A stretch of 62,527 nt of DNA from Terriglobales bacterium (GTDB taxonomy: Bacteria; Acidobacteriota; Terriglobia; Terriglobales; Acidobacteriaceae). The notes under the pieces were generated by a model. That model saw only the letters and a list, made by a program, of their open reading frames with translations, was not told where the DNA came from and made no database searches. Shown one piece after another: positions 51,632 through 60,469 of this stretch. Each line of letters starts with the position of its first letter. Position 1 is the stretch's first letter. The DNA lies in the NCBI GenBank assembly GCA_025980765.1, contig JAICXB010000023.1, positions 1 through 62,527 on the forward strand, written 5' to 3'. Position numbers and translations under genes: made by a program.

Positions 51632-53548
51632 GTGGGTATCAGAATTCTGCTTGCCGATGACAGTGTGACTGCCCAGAACATGGGCAAGAAGATCCTCAGC
51701 GAAGCTGGTCATGAGGTTGTGACGGTAAGCAATGGCGCTGCCGCGGCGAAGAAGATCGCGGAAATGAAGCCCGACTTGGCCCTGCTGGATGTGTTCATGC
51801 CGGGGTACAGCGGTCTCGAACTCTGCGAGAAGCTGCGCAATGCTGCCGATACCAATCGTCTTCCGGTGATCCTGACCGTCGGCAAAATGGAGCCATACAG
51901 CCCGCAAGATGGCGCCCGTGTGAAGGCCGACGGTGTGATTATCAAGCCTTTTGAGGCCACCGATCTTACTGCCGCGGTCGAACGGCTCGCGCAAAAATTG
52001 ACACCTGCGCCCAAGGCAGCGGCAAAGCAAAGTAAATCGGCCAAGCCGGCTGATTACGAAGCCACTGTACGGCTTGATTCGAAACAGATTGCAGAAATGC
52101 TGAAATCCGGCGGAGCGGAATCCACCAACAGCGAATCTGCAGCTCCCGCGCCGGTCAGCACACAATCAGCTGAAGAGTTTCAGGTTGCACCCGCGCCGCC
52201 CGAAGCACCGGAAGCAGCGATGGCCGCATTCGGAGAAGAACTCGCATCTGCTCCCGAACCCGAGAAAGCGCCGGCGACGATGAACTCCTACATGGAGGAA
52301 TATCTCTCGGACGCTCCGACCGTCGTGACTGCGAGGCCTGCTTCCCCTCATTCGGAAGATCAGAACACTGCCGGTATTCCTGTAGCAAACGAGCTCCCGG
52401 TGAGCAGGTTCGAGTCGGAAGCCTCCAATGAAGCTCCAGTGGTTGCACTCGAAGAATTCGAGCCAACCGCGGCTGCGCCGATAGCCGAAATGCCTACGGC
52501 ACAGGAACCCGGCTTCGAAGCCACGCACCAGAGCTCCGAGCCCGTGACCTCAATCTCGAAAGATCCTGAGCTGGAAACCGATCCTCACAAAGCGACGACC
52601 GAGTTTCCCACGAAATTCGGAACGCCTGAGACAGACATTTACGAAGCGCCGATGACTTCGGTCTCCCAGGAACTCGTCGCCGCATCGGATGCGATGCTGG
52701 AAGCGACGATTTCGGGTCACGTCGAGGGAGGTTCTCACCAATCCGCCCGACCGATTGATGAATTCGAAGCGCGCCTGCAGCAAGCCATGGCCGCGTATCA
52801 AACCGAGCCAGAATCCGCAGTAGAGACATTCGAATCTCAGCTTGAATCAGAGCCCGCTGCGCCGGGCACGGCTGAGCCTGGCAATGGCTTCGAGTCGCAG
52901 GTTGACGCCGCAATGCAAGCGTATCAAACCGCAGAGTCGGAGTTAGGTTCGGCGACGTCGGAGCTTCACGTCGAATCGTTCGCACAAGAGAACGCGACAG
53001 TAGAGACGCAGGATGTTGAGCCTACACCGGAGGAGCCCGCGGAAGCAGTCGCGGCAGAGCTCAACGAAACTCCGGTTGCGGCAATCGGCAGCTCCGAAAT
53101 TGTTCCGCAAGAAACCGAACCCGCTTTCGCCGTCGCTCATGCTGCAATCCTGGAAACCGATGACACGGTCATTCAGCAGATGCGCGAATCTTTTTCCGAT
53201 CTGCCGGTCGATGGCAGATCAATGCCTGAACTAGGATCGGAGACCGACGCGATTCCGATGGCGATGGCTGTCGCCGCTGCGGCATCGGCGCCATCGTTCT
53301 CGGCCCCGTCCTCTGCTTCACCGGGACACGAGGCAGCGTTCGAGATCACGCGTGCGCTCAGCCATGCGCTAGGCGCTGAAGCCGCGTCCGAAGCCACTGC
53401 CGAATCGACCGCCAGCCAGCCCGACGGGAGCGCTCCGCGAGACGCCAATAAGATGGCGAGTGCAGTCGAGCGCGTCCTGCAGCGCGAGCTGCCCAGCTTG
53501 GTGTGGAAGGTCATGGCCGAAATTGATATCGAAAAGCAGGGACACTGA
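51632..53548 (+). CDS. Response regulator with long acidic low-complexity tail
   Basis: A GTG at 51632 with AAAGGA upstream starts a receiver domain (residues 1-125): acidic pair Asp9/Asp10 in LLADDS, phospho-Asp53 in ALLDVFMPGYSG, Thr near 82 (ILTVGKM) and Lys near 107 (IIKPFE). Residues about 130-560 are Ala/Glu/Pro/Ser-rich, with the motif EFEARLQQAMAAYQTEPES repeated in shorter form later (FESQVDAAMQAYQTAESE). The last 40 residues form a predicted amphipathic helix, AVERVLQRELPSLVWKVMAE, which looks conserved. A disordered tether with a C-terminal docking helix is inferred. No histidine kinase is adjacent. Confidence 0.85.
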   Translation: MGIRILLADDSVTAQNMGKKILSEAGHEVVTVSNGAAAAKKIAEMKPDLALLDVFMPGYSGLELCEKLRNAADTNRLPVILTVGKMEPYSPQDGARVKADGVIIKPFEATDLTAAVERLAQKLTPAPKAAAKQSKSAKPADYEATVRLDSKQIAEMLKSGGAESTNSESAAPAPVSTQSAEEFQVAPAPPEAPEAAMAAFGEELASAPEPEKAPATMNSYMEEYLSDAPTVVTARPASPHSEDQNTAGIPVANELPVSRFESEASNEAPVVALEEFEPTAAAPIAEMPTAQEPGFEATHQSSEPVTSISKDPELETDPHKATTEFPTKFGTPETDIYEAPMTSVSQELVAASDAMLEATISGHVEGGSHQSARPIDEFEARLQQAMAAYQTEPESAVETFESQLESEPAAPGTAEPGNGFESQVDAAMQAYQTAESELGSATSELHVESFAQENATVETQDVEPTPEEPAEAVAAELNETPVAAIGSSEIVPQETEPAFAVAHAAILETDDTVIQQMRESFSDLPVDGRSMPELGSETDAIPMAMAVAAAASAPSFSAPSSASPGHEAAFEITRALSHALGAEAASEATAESTASQPDGSAPRDANKMASAVERVLQRELPSLVWKVMAEIDIEKQGH

Positions 53549-53645
53549 ATCCAGCAGCTCGTCTCATGCAATAAGGTCCCGTCCCCATTGCGGGAGAAGC
53601 GATTCCCACTCATAATCTGACGCGTTCCCCGGGAGGCTTTTCGCG

Positions 53646-53828
53646 ATGCTTCTCGTAGTCACTGTTGTCCCCTTTGCCTGCGCATTGATCCTGTTCTCTT
53701 TCGGCTTCGATCGCTTCATGGGATCCTGCGACACTCCCGATCTTGCCAACGCAATGCGGCAGATTAACCATCCCGATCTTCAGTCCTCCGAAGCGGAACA
53801 GCGAAAGAAAATGGCAGCAAGCGCCTAG
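53646..53828 (+). CDS. Small membrane protein (60 aa)
   Basis: GGGAGG lies nine bases before the ATG at 53646. The peptide has one hydrophobic N-terminal helix (LLVVTVVPFACALILFSFGF) and a polar tail (MRQINHPDLQSSEAEQRKKM). No family is recognised. It follows the response regulator gene by 97 bases on the same strand. Confidence 0.45.
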   Translation: MLLVVTVVPFACALILFSFGFDRFMGSCDTPDLANAMRQINHPDLQSSEAEQRKKMAASA

Positions 53829-53937
53829 ATGTATTGGCTCATTGATTCTGGTCCGCTTATGCGTTTGCCATCGCATGACGTGGAACTGAATTGAAAGCGC
53901 TAGACTCGCGGTCCGCTTGCGTGATCACTGGGCGCGA

Positions 53938-54210
53938 TCACCCGGTCTTGGTTGAGGCTGCTTCCGCCTTTGGGAAATGATTCAACCGATGTAGATGGAT
54001 AGAGCGAACCTTGACAGCGTCTTCAGCGTAGCGCCGATCGAAGATCATTTGGGCCAGATGCCAGGCGCGGTGCACGTGCTCGGAGCACAGCGTCAACGTG
54101 CATCGCTTGTTATTGGCCGCGCGCGCCTCGATGCGATACACAGCGGGCGCGCCGCAGACCTCGCCATCAGCGGCGACTCCCAATCCGCAGAGGGCGATTA
54201 TGCGAGACAT
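53938..54210 (-). CDS. Small Cys/His-rich protein (90 aa), possible zinc binder
   Basis: The sequence MSRIIALCGLGVAADGEVCG followed by APAVYRIEARAANN and TLTLCSEHVHRAW has spaced Cys/His residues (C8, C19, C42 region and SEHVH) typical of a small zinc ribbon. The rest is basic. No family is firmly recognised. It is alone, downstream of folP and a 57-71-aa gene on the same strand. Confidence 0.5.
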   Translation of the reverse strand: MSRIIALCGLGVAADGEVCGAPAVYRIEARAANNKRCTLTLCSEHVHRAWHLAQMIFDRRYAEDAVKVRSIHLHRLNHFPKAEAASTKTG

Positions 54211-54309
54211 GTATCGGACTGGCTCTTCTTTCAGGTCTGGCGCACCGACTTCGAGCGCTTCACTGATTTATCGGCTGTAACCAGGGTTTGGCCGAGTAAA
54301 TACCTTCGA

Positions 54310-54483
54310 TCACGCTGCCTTGAGCATCTGATCGAGTTGCGTTTCGGGACCCGATTCCTCTTCCGTAAGCCCTAACAATTGCCGCTCTTCCAAACTCATC
54401 TCTCGCCCGAACGCGACGCGAAAACGGTACTCGAGATCAGACGGGAGCGCAGCAGGGCCGCGACTGATCTGAATTGTCGACAT
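54310..54483 (-). CDS. Small acidic protein (57 aa)
   Basis: From the ATG at 54483 the frame reads MSTIQISRGPAALPSDLEYR, then FRVAFGREMSLEERQLLGLT and a short acidic end. Another ATG lies 14 codons upstream (54525). The composition is that of a small soluble helical protein. No family is recognised. Confidence 0.45.
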   Translation of the reverse strand: MSTIQISRGPAALPSDLEYRFRVAFGREMSLEERQLLGLTEEESGPETQLDQMLKAA

Positions 54484-54579
54484 GCGGCGGTGAGATGCCT
54501 GTGCGGCCGCCGAGAGTTGCCCCACCTTATTTTTAAGCTGTTGAGAATGCGCAACTTATAACATCATCGTTAGGTATTA

Positions 54580-55482
54580 TTAACGCTCTGCGGTGTGGAC
54601 ATTCTCTGTCGAGGTCGCAGACAATGTGGCGTCGGCAACCCGGATAGCAGCAGCCGTGGGCAGCACATCATGCACTCTGACCACATGTGCGCCCTGCAAT
54701 ATGCTGGCGGTAACTGCAGCCAATGTGCCGCTAAGCCGCTCAACTGATTCTGTTTGCGAGCTGCTCGACGAAGTCCTGGCAATGAACGACTTGCGCGAAG
54801 TCCCAGCCAGGAGAGGAAAGCCGAGCTGGTGCAACTCTCCAAGTCCGGCCAACAGGGGATAATTTTCTTCATAGCGCTTGCCAAAGCCGAAGCCCGGGTC
54901 AACGACGAGCCGCTGACGACGAATTCCAGCTTTCAGAGCTTGATCGCTCAACCGTCCCAGGTCCCGCGCCACCATAAACACAACTTCATCGCCATGAAGT
55001 CGCGGCAAGTCGCGCCATTCTTCCGGCCGTCCCCGGGTGTGCATCAGCACGCAACCGCAGTTCACAGCCGCGAGCAGCGGAAGCATCTGCGGGTCCCAGG
55101 TGAATCCGGAAACATCGTTCACGATCTCGGCTCCGGCCGGGATTGCGGCTTCCGCCGTCGACGCCCGGTATGTATCCACAGAGATGATGGTCTGCGGCGC
55201 TTGCCGAAGAATTCCAGCGATTACCGGCAGCACGCGCCGACGTTCTTCCTCGGCGCCGACTGGATCTTTCTTTCCCGGACGCGTGGATTCACCGCCGATG
55301 TCGAGAATATCGGCGCCTTCGGCCACTAATTTCAAGCCATGCGCGACCGCGCGGTCAATGTCAAAGAATTGTCCACCATCGGAAAATGAGTCGGGCGTAA
55401 CGTTCACCACGCCCATAATGAGCGTGCGCTCGCCGAGAGCAAGAGTGCGCGATCGAAGCTGCCAGACGAATTTAGGACGCAC
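54580..55482 (-). CDS. folP: Dihydropteroate synthase
   Basis: FolP joins p-aminobenzoate to dihydropterin pyrophosphate in folate synthesis. The 300-aa TIM-barrel protein has IMGVVNVTPDSFSDGGQFF (residues 22-40), DILDIGGESTRPG, SVDTYR, INDVSG-like VNDVSGF, MHTRGRPEEW, DPGFGFGKRYEENY, and the Lys/Arg site GTSRKSFI followed by VRVHDV near the end. All family marks are present. A short Ser-rich run (RTSSSSSQTE) follows the RKSFI motif. No other folate gene is nearby. Confidence 0.96.
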   Translation of the reverse strand: MRPKFVWQLRSRTLALGERTLIMGVVNVTPDSFSDGGQFFDIDRAVAHGLKLVAEGADILDIGGESTRPGKKDPVGAEEERRRVLPVIAGILRQAPQTIISVDTYRASTAEAAIPAGAEIVNDVSGFTWDPQMLPLLAAVNCGCVLMHTRGRPEEWRDLPRLHGDEVVFMVARDLGRLSDQALKAGIRRQRLVVDPGFGFGKRYEENYPLLAGLGELHQLGFPLLAGTSRKSFIARTSSSSSQTESVERLSGTLAAVTASILQGAHVVRVHDVLPTAAAIRVADATLSATSTENVHTAER

Positions 55483-55527
55483 GTTGCGATTGTAAACAGT
55501 CCGAATCTGCAGGTAGGCTACATTGCA

Positions 55528-57123
55528 ATGCTCCGATTAGCGCTGCGATCTTCCCGTCTGCTGCTGATTTTTCTGCTTGCAGGATTCCTCAACGCACAAA
55601 CCACACCGGCAACCACCCCGCCAAGCCCGGTTCCATCGCATCCGGAACAACCAGTCGGCAGCCTGCAGGCACGAATCGACGCAATTCGCGCGCAGGATCC
55701 GCGGGCGCAGCACGCCATTTGGGGCATTAGCGTCGTCGATCTTGCCAGCGGCGCGCCAATTTACTCCGAAAATGCCGGCATTCTGCTGATGCCAGCTTCC
55801 AATACCAAGCTTTTCACCACTTCAACCGCACTAGCGTTGATCGGCGGAGACTACAAATTCCTCACCACAGTGGAAACTGCAAGCCATCCCGACAAATTTG
55901 GACGCATTTCCGGCGACGTTTTGCTGGTGGGAAGAGGCGATCCCAATCTCTCAGGCCGCGTTCTGCCCTACCTCAAGAAGACTGAACGCCAGCTTCCGCA
56001 CACTCGTGTATTGGAAGAATTGGCCGACAAAGTTGCTGCGGCCGGGGTAAAGGTCATCGATGGTGACATCATCGGCGACGACAGTTATTTCGTTTATGAG
56101 CGTTACGGCGAAGGCTGGTCGCAAGACGACCTGATGTGGGAATACGGCGCTCCGGTTTCGGCGCTCACCGTCAACGACAATGTGGTTTTTGCCAGCATAA
56201 AACCCGGATCGCACCCCGGCGCGCGGGCGCTGCTTACGCTCGATCCCTACACCAATTACTACGCAGTTCGCGACCTGGTGATGACAACCAGGCCCGGAAC
56301 GCAGCGCAATATCGGCATTTTGCGCGAACCTGGCTCGCTGGAACTGACTTTTTGGGGCACGATTCCCATGGGAGATCCGGGCGACGACGAAGCGCTTTCC
56401 ATCGAAGAACCGGCCACGGCAAATGCGGAATTCCTGCGCACTTTACTCCAGCAACGCGGAATCCTGGTGCGCGGCAAAGCTCGCGCGCTGCACGCGGAGC
56501 TCTGGCGGTATCCGCCGACGATCGAAAATCAGCCGCTGGCTGTTCCTCCTTCCGCTCCAAAAAAACCGCGTGTAGTGCTGGCACAACATGATTCTGTGCC
56601 GCTGGCGGAGGATTTGCAGGTCATCAACAAGGTCAGTCAGAACCTGCATGTTGAGCTATTGCTCCGCCTGATCGGGAAATTACGCGGCACTTCCGGCTCG
56701 GTTTCCGCCGGACTCGATGTAGAAAAGCGTTTTCTCGCCGAGCAGGTTGGCATCGATCTCACGGAATTCTCGCTCTTTGACGGCTCTGGACTCTCCCGCG
56801 AAGGTCTGGCCACGCCGCACGCCTTCACCCAACTGCTGCGTTATGCCGCAACTCAGCCCTGGGGAACGCAATGGAAGGAAACTTTGCCCATTGCCGGGGA
56901 AGACGGATCGCTTTCTACGCGCTTTCGCGGCACGTTTGCAGCCGATCGCGTCGAAGCCAAAACGGGACAATTAGGCGGCGTGAACTCCCTCACTGGATAT
57001 GCGCTGACCAAAAGCGGCAAAAACATCGCATTTTCCATCATCGTGAACCATCATCAGCTGGGAAACAACAAGGCCAAACAGATGATTGACGACATCGTGA
57101 ACGCGATTCTCGAGGCGGAATAG
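55528..57123 (+). CDS. dacB: D-alanyl-D-alanine carboxypeptidase/endopeptidase (PBP4, S13 family)
   Basis: The 531-aa protein has a signal peptide (LLLIFLLAGFLNAQ, residues 11-24). The S13 active site is visible: SxxK as Ser91/Lys94 (MPASNTKLF), the SxN region in APVSALTVNDN, and KTG near 478 (VEAKTGQLGGVNSLTGY). Long inserts between the first and second motifs fit PBP4. It trims or cuts peptidoglycan cross-links in the periplasm. It is divergent from folP and followed by a family C hairpin. Confidence 0.94.
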   Translation: MLRLALRSSRLLLIFLLAGFLNAQTTPATTPPSPVPSHPEQPVGSLQARIDAIRAQDPRAQHAIWGISVVDLASGAPIYSENAGILLMPASNTKLFTTSTALALIGGDYKFLTTVETASHPDKFGRISGDVLLVGRGDPNLSGRVLPYLKKTERQLPHTRVLEELADKVAAAGVKVIDGDIIGDDSYFVYERYGEGWSQDDLMWEYGAPVSALTVNDNVVFASIKPGSHPGARALLTLDPYTNYYAVRDLVMTTRPGTQRNIGILREPGSLELTFWGTIPMGDPGDDEALSIEEPATANAEFLRTLLQQRGILVRGKARALHAELWRYPPTIENQPLAVPPSAPKKPRVVLAQHDSVPLAEDLQVINKVSQNLHVELLLRLIGKLRGTSGSVSAGLDVEKRFLAEQVGIDLTEFSLFDGSGLSREGLATPHAFTQLLRYAATQPWGTQWKETLPIAGEDGSLSTRFRGTFAADRVEAKTGQLGGVNSLTGYALTKSGKNIAFSIIVNHHQLGNNKAKQMIDDIVNAILEAE

Positions 57124-57126
57124 AGA

Positions 57127-57217
57127 AGGATTTCGTAATTTTGTAATCGGGTAATTTCGTAATTGAACCCCCGAACGACAAATTACGAAATTTCGCAATT
57201 ACCCGATTACGAAATTC
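57127..57217. repeat. Family C hairpin (gtaatttcg type)
   Basis: Arms of words like gtaattttgtaatcgggtaa and their complement (ttacccgattacgaaattc) flank a centre near 57170. It lies between dacB and the following gene. Confidence 0.75.
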
Positions 57218-57250
57218 GGTTTATGCCTCCGTGGTTAAAATAGATGTTTT

Positions 57251-58168
57251 ATGCCCGTACTTACGAATTACGTGCAGGAAATCGCTGCCGCCGCCGGCCT
57301 GCAGATCGCATCTACGTCCTCCGCAACTGACTTCAACGGCGCGCCTACCGCGCAGATTCACTTCAAATCCGCGTCCGGATCGGCTTCTTCTCTGGAGATA
57401 ACTGAATCGTTTACTGCCGAAATCGAGCGCCGTTCCGAGTTGCGCGATGAACTCGCCAGCTATTTGCGGGGGCTGGAAAAGCGCATGCGTGCGCCGCGAC
57501 CGGAGGTTTTTCTCACTCTGCATGGCCTTCCCCTAGCCATGCAGCAGTTCAAATGGCCTTATCATCGTTCCACTTCGGGAGCGGATTCCTACATTCTGCA
57601 CGGCATTGCGCAGCTTGCCGAGCCGGAAAGCCCGCTGCACGCCAAGGTTTCCGCCAGCCTGACCGTCACGTTTGCCGAGGTTTTGCCTGCATTGGAGCAG
57701 CCATACGCGGAAAGCGTAACGTTCAATGCGATCCGCAAAACGCTTGATCTCGGCCAACTCGAGCTGCTCAAGAGCGGAAATCGCCAGCCGGTTCCGGTGA
57801 GCACGCGCTATTACAGCTTCCGCCAGAAGCGATTTATCTTCAACGACACCAGCGACCAGCAAAGAAAAGACTTCCTCCACAGCAAGATTTTCTGGACCAG
57901 CGGGCGCCTGGGAAGCCGCAAATCCGTGTGGATTGCCGATCCTTATGACGCGCAATACCTGGATTGCTCGCTCGATGACCTGCGGCAAATCGGCCGCGAA
58001 CAGACAGACGAAGGACTCTTTACGCTCGATCCAGAAGGGGAATACGCAGCCGCAACTGACAAACTGATGGCGCGCGCCCCCGAATACGAAGCCAAAATGA
58101 ACAGAGCGCTCGCGCTGCTCAAGCCAAAATTCAACGAGGAAATGCGCGCCGGCCATCAAAACATGTGA
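57251..58168 (+). CDS. Conserved hypothetical protein (305 aa)
   Basis: The protein is soluble with no signal peptide. Visible features are an N-terminal strand-rich part (TAQIHFKSASGSASSLEITE), a helix with AEIERRSELRDELASYLRGL, and a C-terminal half with basic and aromatic blocks (TRYYSFRQKRFIFNDTSDQQ; KSVWIADPYDAQYLDCSLDD). No family is recognised. GC-rich codons and regular composition support a real gene. A 28-bp perfect palindrome follows it. Confidence 0.7.
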   Translation: MPVLTNYVQEIAAAAGLQIASTSSATDFNGAPTAQIHFKSASGSASSLEITESFTAEIERRSELRDELASYLRGLEKRMRAPRPEVFLTLHGLPLAMQQFKWPYHRSTSGADSYILHGIAQLAEPESPLHAKVSASLTVTFAEVLPALEQPYAESVTFNAIRKTLDLGQLELLKSGNRQPVPVSTRYYSFRQKRFIFNDTSDQQRKDFLHSKIFWTSGRLGSRKSVWIADPYDAQYLDCSLDDLRQIGREQTDEGLFTLDPEGEYAAATDKLMARAPEYEAKMNRALALLKPKFNEEMRAGHQNM

Positions 58169-58175
58169 GGACTTC

Positions 58176-58203
58176 AGCTGCGAAGCTACGTAGCTTCGCA
58201 GCT
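58176..58203. terminator. 28-bp perfect palindrome between convergent genes
   Basis: agctgcgaagctac followed by its exact complement (gtagcttcgcagct) forms a 28-base perfect palindrome without a loop, 8 bases after the preceding stop and 12 before the stop of the convergent PRC-barrel gene. A bidirectional terminator or cruciform is likely; no T-run is seen. Confidence 0.55.
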
Positions 58204-58214
58204 TCGAAGCTTGT

Positions 58215-59261
58215 TTACGCGACATCTTCGCGATGTTTGTTCTGGAATTCCCCGCAGATACTGCACCGTCCAACGATCGTCGGACGCTGCCGGCGCAGGT
58301 TTTCTTCAAATCTGGCCCAGCGTTGTCCCTGACTTGCGTCCGGATAATTCGGCGTTCGCCCCTGCGAAGTCTGAGTTTCGCCGCCCGCAATCACCGCATA
58401 ATTGGGCACATCGGCCGACCTGGGCGAGCGTTTCGCTCCCATACGATCTTGAATATCGGCGCTGTTGAAGACCGAATCGCCTTCCATCGTCTGCTCTTCC
58501 GCCGACAATTTGCTGCCGCGATCGGTGTGATAGGTGCGATCTTTCTCGCGATTCGCGATGTCCCGGTCGCGAGTTGCGCGCGAAATATCGGCCGCTTCGC
58601 CGACTTCCCGCACAGGACTCGCCGTTTTAGTCGCGTTTGTTTCTGCGGTTTGACGGTCCTGAATGTCGCCGCGATCGGTTCCCAGCGAGTCATTCACGTG
58701 CTCCATGCGCTCGTTATCGGGATCTTCGCCCCAGCCAGTGGGAGTTGTGTTCATCAATCCGGTGTTGCGATGGCGAATTGGGCTCTTGTAACCGGAGATG
58801 GGCTCGCCGCCAGGGCCGGTCGGAGGCGGCCCAGTGGCGGGAATGTCGTCCGGAATGAGCACATTTGTGCCGCCCGCTTCGTGCAAAATCCCCGCTGTCT
58901 CCTCGAATCCTGACGCTTTGCGGTAATTCTTTTCGTAATCCGACCAGCGTTTCTCGTCCTCTAAATGCTTTTCGTCGTAGGCGGGGAAGGTTTCAATCTG
59001 CTTTTTCGTCAGATTTACCGCATATTCATCATCTTTATCGCCACGCGAGCGAATGCGATCGGCGGGGACCACGAACCTTTTGCTGCTTAGCCAGCCTCCG
59101 GTATCCACCACCGCATAGCGCAGCGCGCCGGTTTCATGGTCGAAAATCACGTCATCAATCTTGCCCAGCTTGTCATTATCGCGCCCGTAAAGCGCCGCTC
59201 CGCGAACATCATCCGCGTTATCGGCAAAGCGAAAGTCCCGCAAACTGCCTACATGAGCCAT
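58215..59261 (-). CDS. PRC-barrel protein with CXXC C-terminus
   Basis: An AAGGAG site precedes the ATG at 59261. Residues about 18-90 form a PRC-barrel (VRGAALYGRDNDKLGKIDDV, then YAVVDTGGWLSSKRFVVPAD). The middle (110-330) is low-complexity, polar and rich in Asp, Arg, Thr and Gly, probably disordered. The end carries GRCSICGEFQNKHRED, a CXXC knuckle. PRC-barrels occur in RimM, photosynthetic reaction-centre H subunit and stress proteins. Here a stress-related role is a guess. Confidence 0.85.
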   Translation of the reverse strand: MAHVGSLRDFRFADNADDVRGAALYGRDNDKLGKIDDVIFDHETGALRYAVVDTGGWLSSKRFVVPADRIRSRGDKDDEYAVNLTKKQIETFPAYDEKHLEDEKRWSDYEKNYRKASGFEETAGILHEAGGTNVLIPDDIPATGPPPTGPGGEPISGYKSPIRHRNTGLMNTTPTGWGEDPDNERMEHVNDSLGTDRGDIQDRQTAETNATKTASPVREVGEAADISRATRDRDIANREKDRTYHTDRGSKLSAEEQTMEGDSVFNSADIQDRMGAKRSPRSADVPNYAVIAGGETQTSQGRTPNYPDASQGQRWARFEENLRRQRPTIVGRCSICGEFQNKHREDVA

Positions 59262-59334
59262 AGATATGCTCCTTTTTTGTAGTTGAGATGCGGACTTAGG
59301 AGGGGAGGAAGGCCCCGCAAACTACCCCGAGATC

Positions 59335-59412
59335 GGGTGATCGGGCCATCGGATCATCGGGCGATCTGATTTTTTACTTCATCCGATGACCCGATCACCC
59401 GATGGCCCGATC
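59335..59412. repeat. Family C hairpin (cgggtgatcgg type)
   Basis: gatcgggtgatcgggccatc is mirrored by gatgacccgatcacccgatg with ATTTTTTACTT between. The last bases reach the end of the DnaC-like gene. Words match 50878 and 51368. Confidence 0.75.
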
Positions 59413-59416
59413 TTTT

Positions 59417-60217
59417 TCAGTGTGCTTGCCGAATGCTTTGCCGGAAATCCCCGCCTTCCATCTCGATTTTGCGGCACATTTCGTGCAATCGAGAGCGCAT
59501 TCGCTCGCCAATTCGGTCGCCCAGGGTCTCATCTCGAGCCGCCCGAGCGGCAATTCGCCGCGAGGCAGCCATGGCTTCGTCGCCCGCTAGCCTCGAAGAA
59601 GGCGGCAAATCGTCAAAATTGGAGGTAATTATGGTCGTTCGCTTGTCGTTGTAGCGCGTATTCAGGATGTGGCTCACCGTATCCCACACCCATTCCGTAG
59701 GTTTTACCGCGCCAAGTTCATCCAAAACAAGCACTTCCGTTTCGAAAACTGGCTGGAGAATCTCCAGTTCAGTGGCCTGAACCGTGGAATTGTAGGAGTT
59801 TTGAATGGCCTTTAAGAGCTCTCGGTAGTCATAAAAGAGACAATTAGCGCCCTTCTGTGTGACCAGTTCGCGCAAAATCCCGACCGCCAGGTGAGTTTTG
59901 CCGACCCCAATGGGACCCAGAAGCATCAATCCGGTGGTCTCAACCGGGTATTCCTCGACAAAACGGTTGGCCTGAAAAAGCGCTGAAGCCAGGCTGCGGT
60001 TCGCCCCGGGGAAGTCCGACTCAAAATCCGACAAAGTGCAGTGCTCATACCGCGCCGGGATGCGCGCCGTCTTCAGCAACCGCTCCGACCAGTTCCCCAG
60101 CCGGCAGTCGCAGCGGACGACGGCTTTCGATTTTCCCGCCGCTGCCGGCCCAGACTTCCATCCAGAACCGCCACACAGCGGACACTCAGCGTTTGCAGCC
60201 AAAACAGGTTGATTCAT
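59417..60217 (-). CDS. DnaC/IstB-like AAA+ ATPase with N-terminal zinc finger
   Basis: The 266-aa protein begins with Cys pairs (CPLCGGSG, then CDCRLG near 35-40), followed by a linker and a AAA+ module: Walker A GPIGVGKTH near residue 105, Walker B VLVLDELG, sensor I TIITSNF, and an arginine finger region DRIGERMRSRLHEM. This is the layout of DnaC/DnaI helicase loaders; phage and IS21 IstB share the fold, but no transposase is nearby. Loading of replicative helicase is the likely role. Confidence 0.88.
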   Translation of the reverse strand: MNQPVLAANAECPLCGGSGWKSGPAAAGKSKAVVRCDCRLGNWSERLLKTARIPARYEHCTLSDFESDFPGANRSLASALFQANRFVEEYPVETTGLMLLGPIGVGKTHLAVGILRELVTQKGANCLFYDYRELLKAIQNSYNSTVQATELEILQPVFETEVLVLDELGAVKPTEWVWDTVSHILNTRYNDKRTTIITSNFDDLPPSSRLAGDEAMAASRRIAARAARDETLGDRIGERMRSRLHEMCRKIEMEGGDFRQSIRQAH

Positions 60218-60469
60218 TTTGTGAATATTTCAATGTTATTCGAACGCGATGATAGGAGAGAGCGACAAACGAGACAACGCCAAAGAATGGTGCAGCCGAT
60301 GAATTCACATGCAGTGAAGCTCACGAAGTTTTTTTTGCTGAAAAAGCAAAAGCTCATACGGATGACGCGGATGTTACGGATCGGACTGATAACTCTCAAC
60401 TGCTCGAAATGAGCTTCGGCCCTGAAATCCTCTGTTCCAATTCGGGAATCACCTGCAGCTCGACAAGGA

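Noticed and set aside
59417..60217. IstB of an IS21-type insertion sequence
   Set aside because: No IstA transposase, no terminal inverted repeats and an N-terminal zinc finger are present; a DnaC-like helicase loader fits better.
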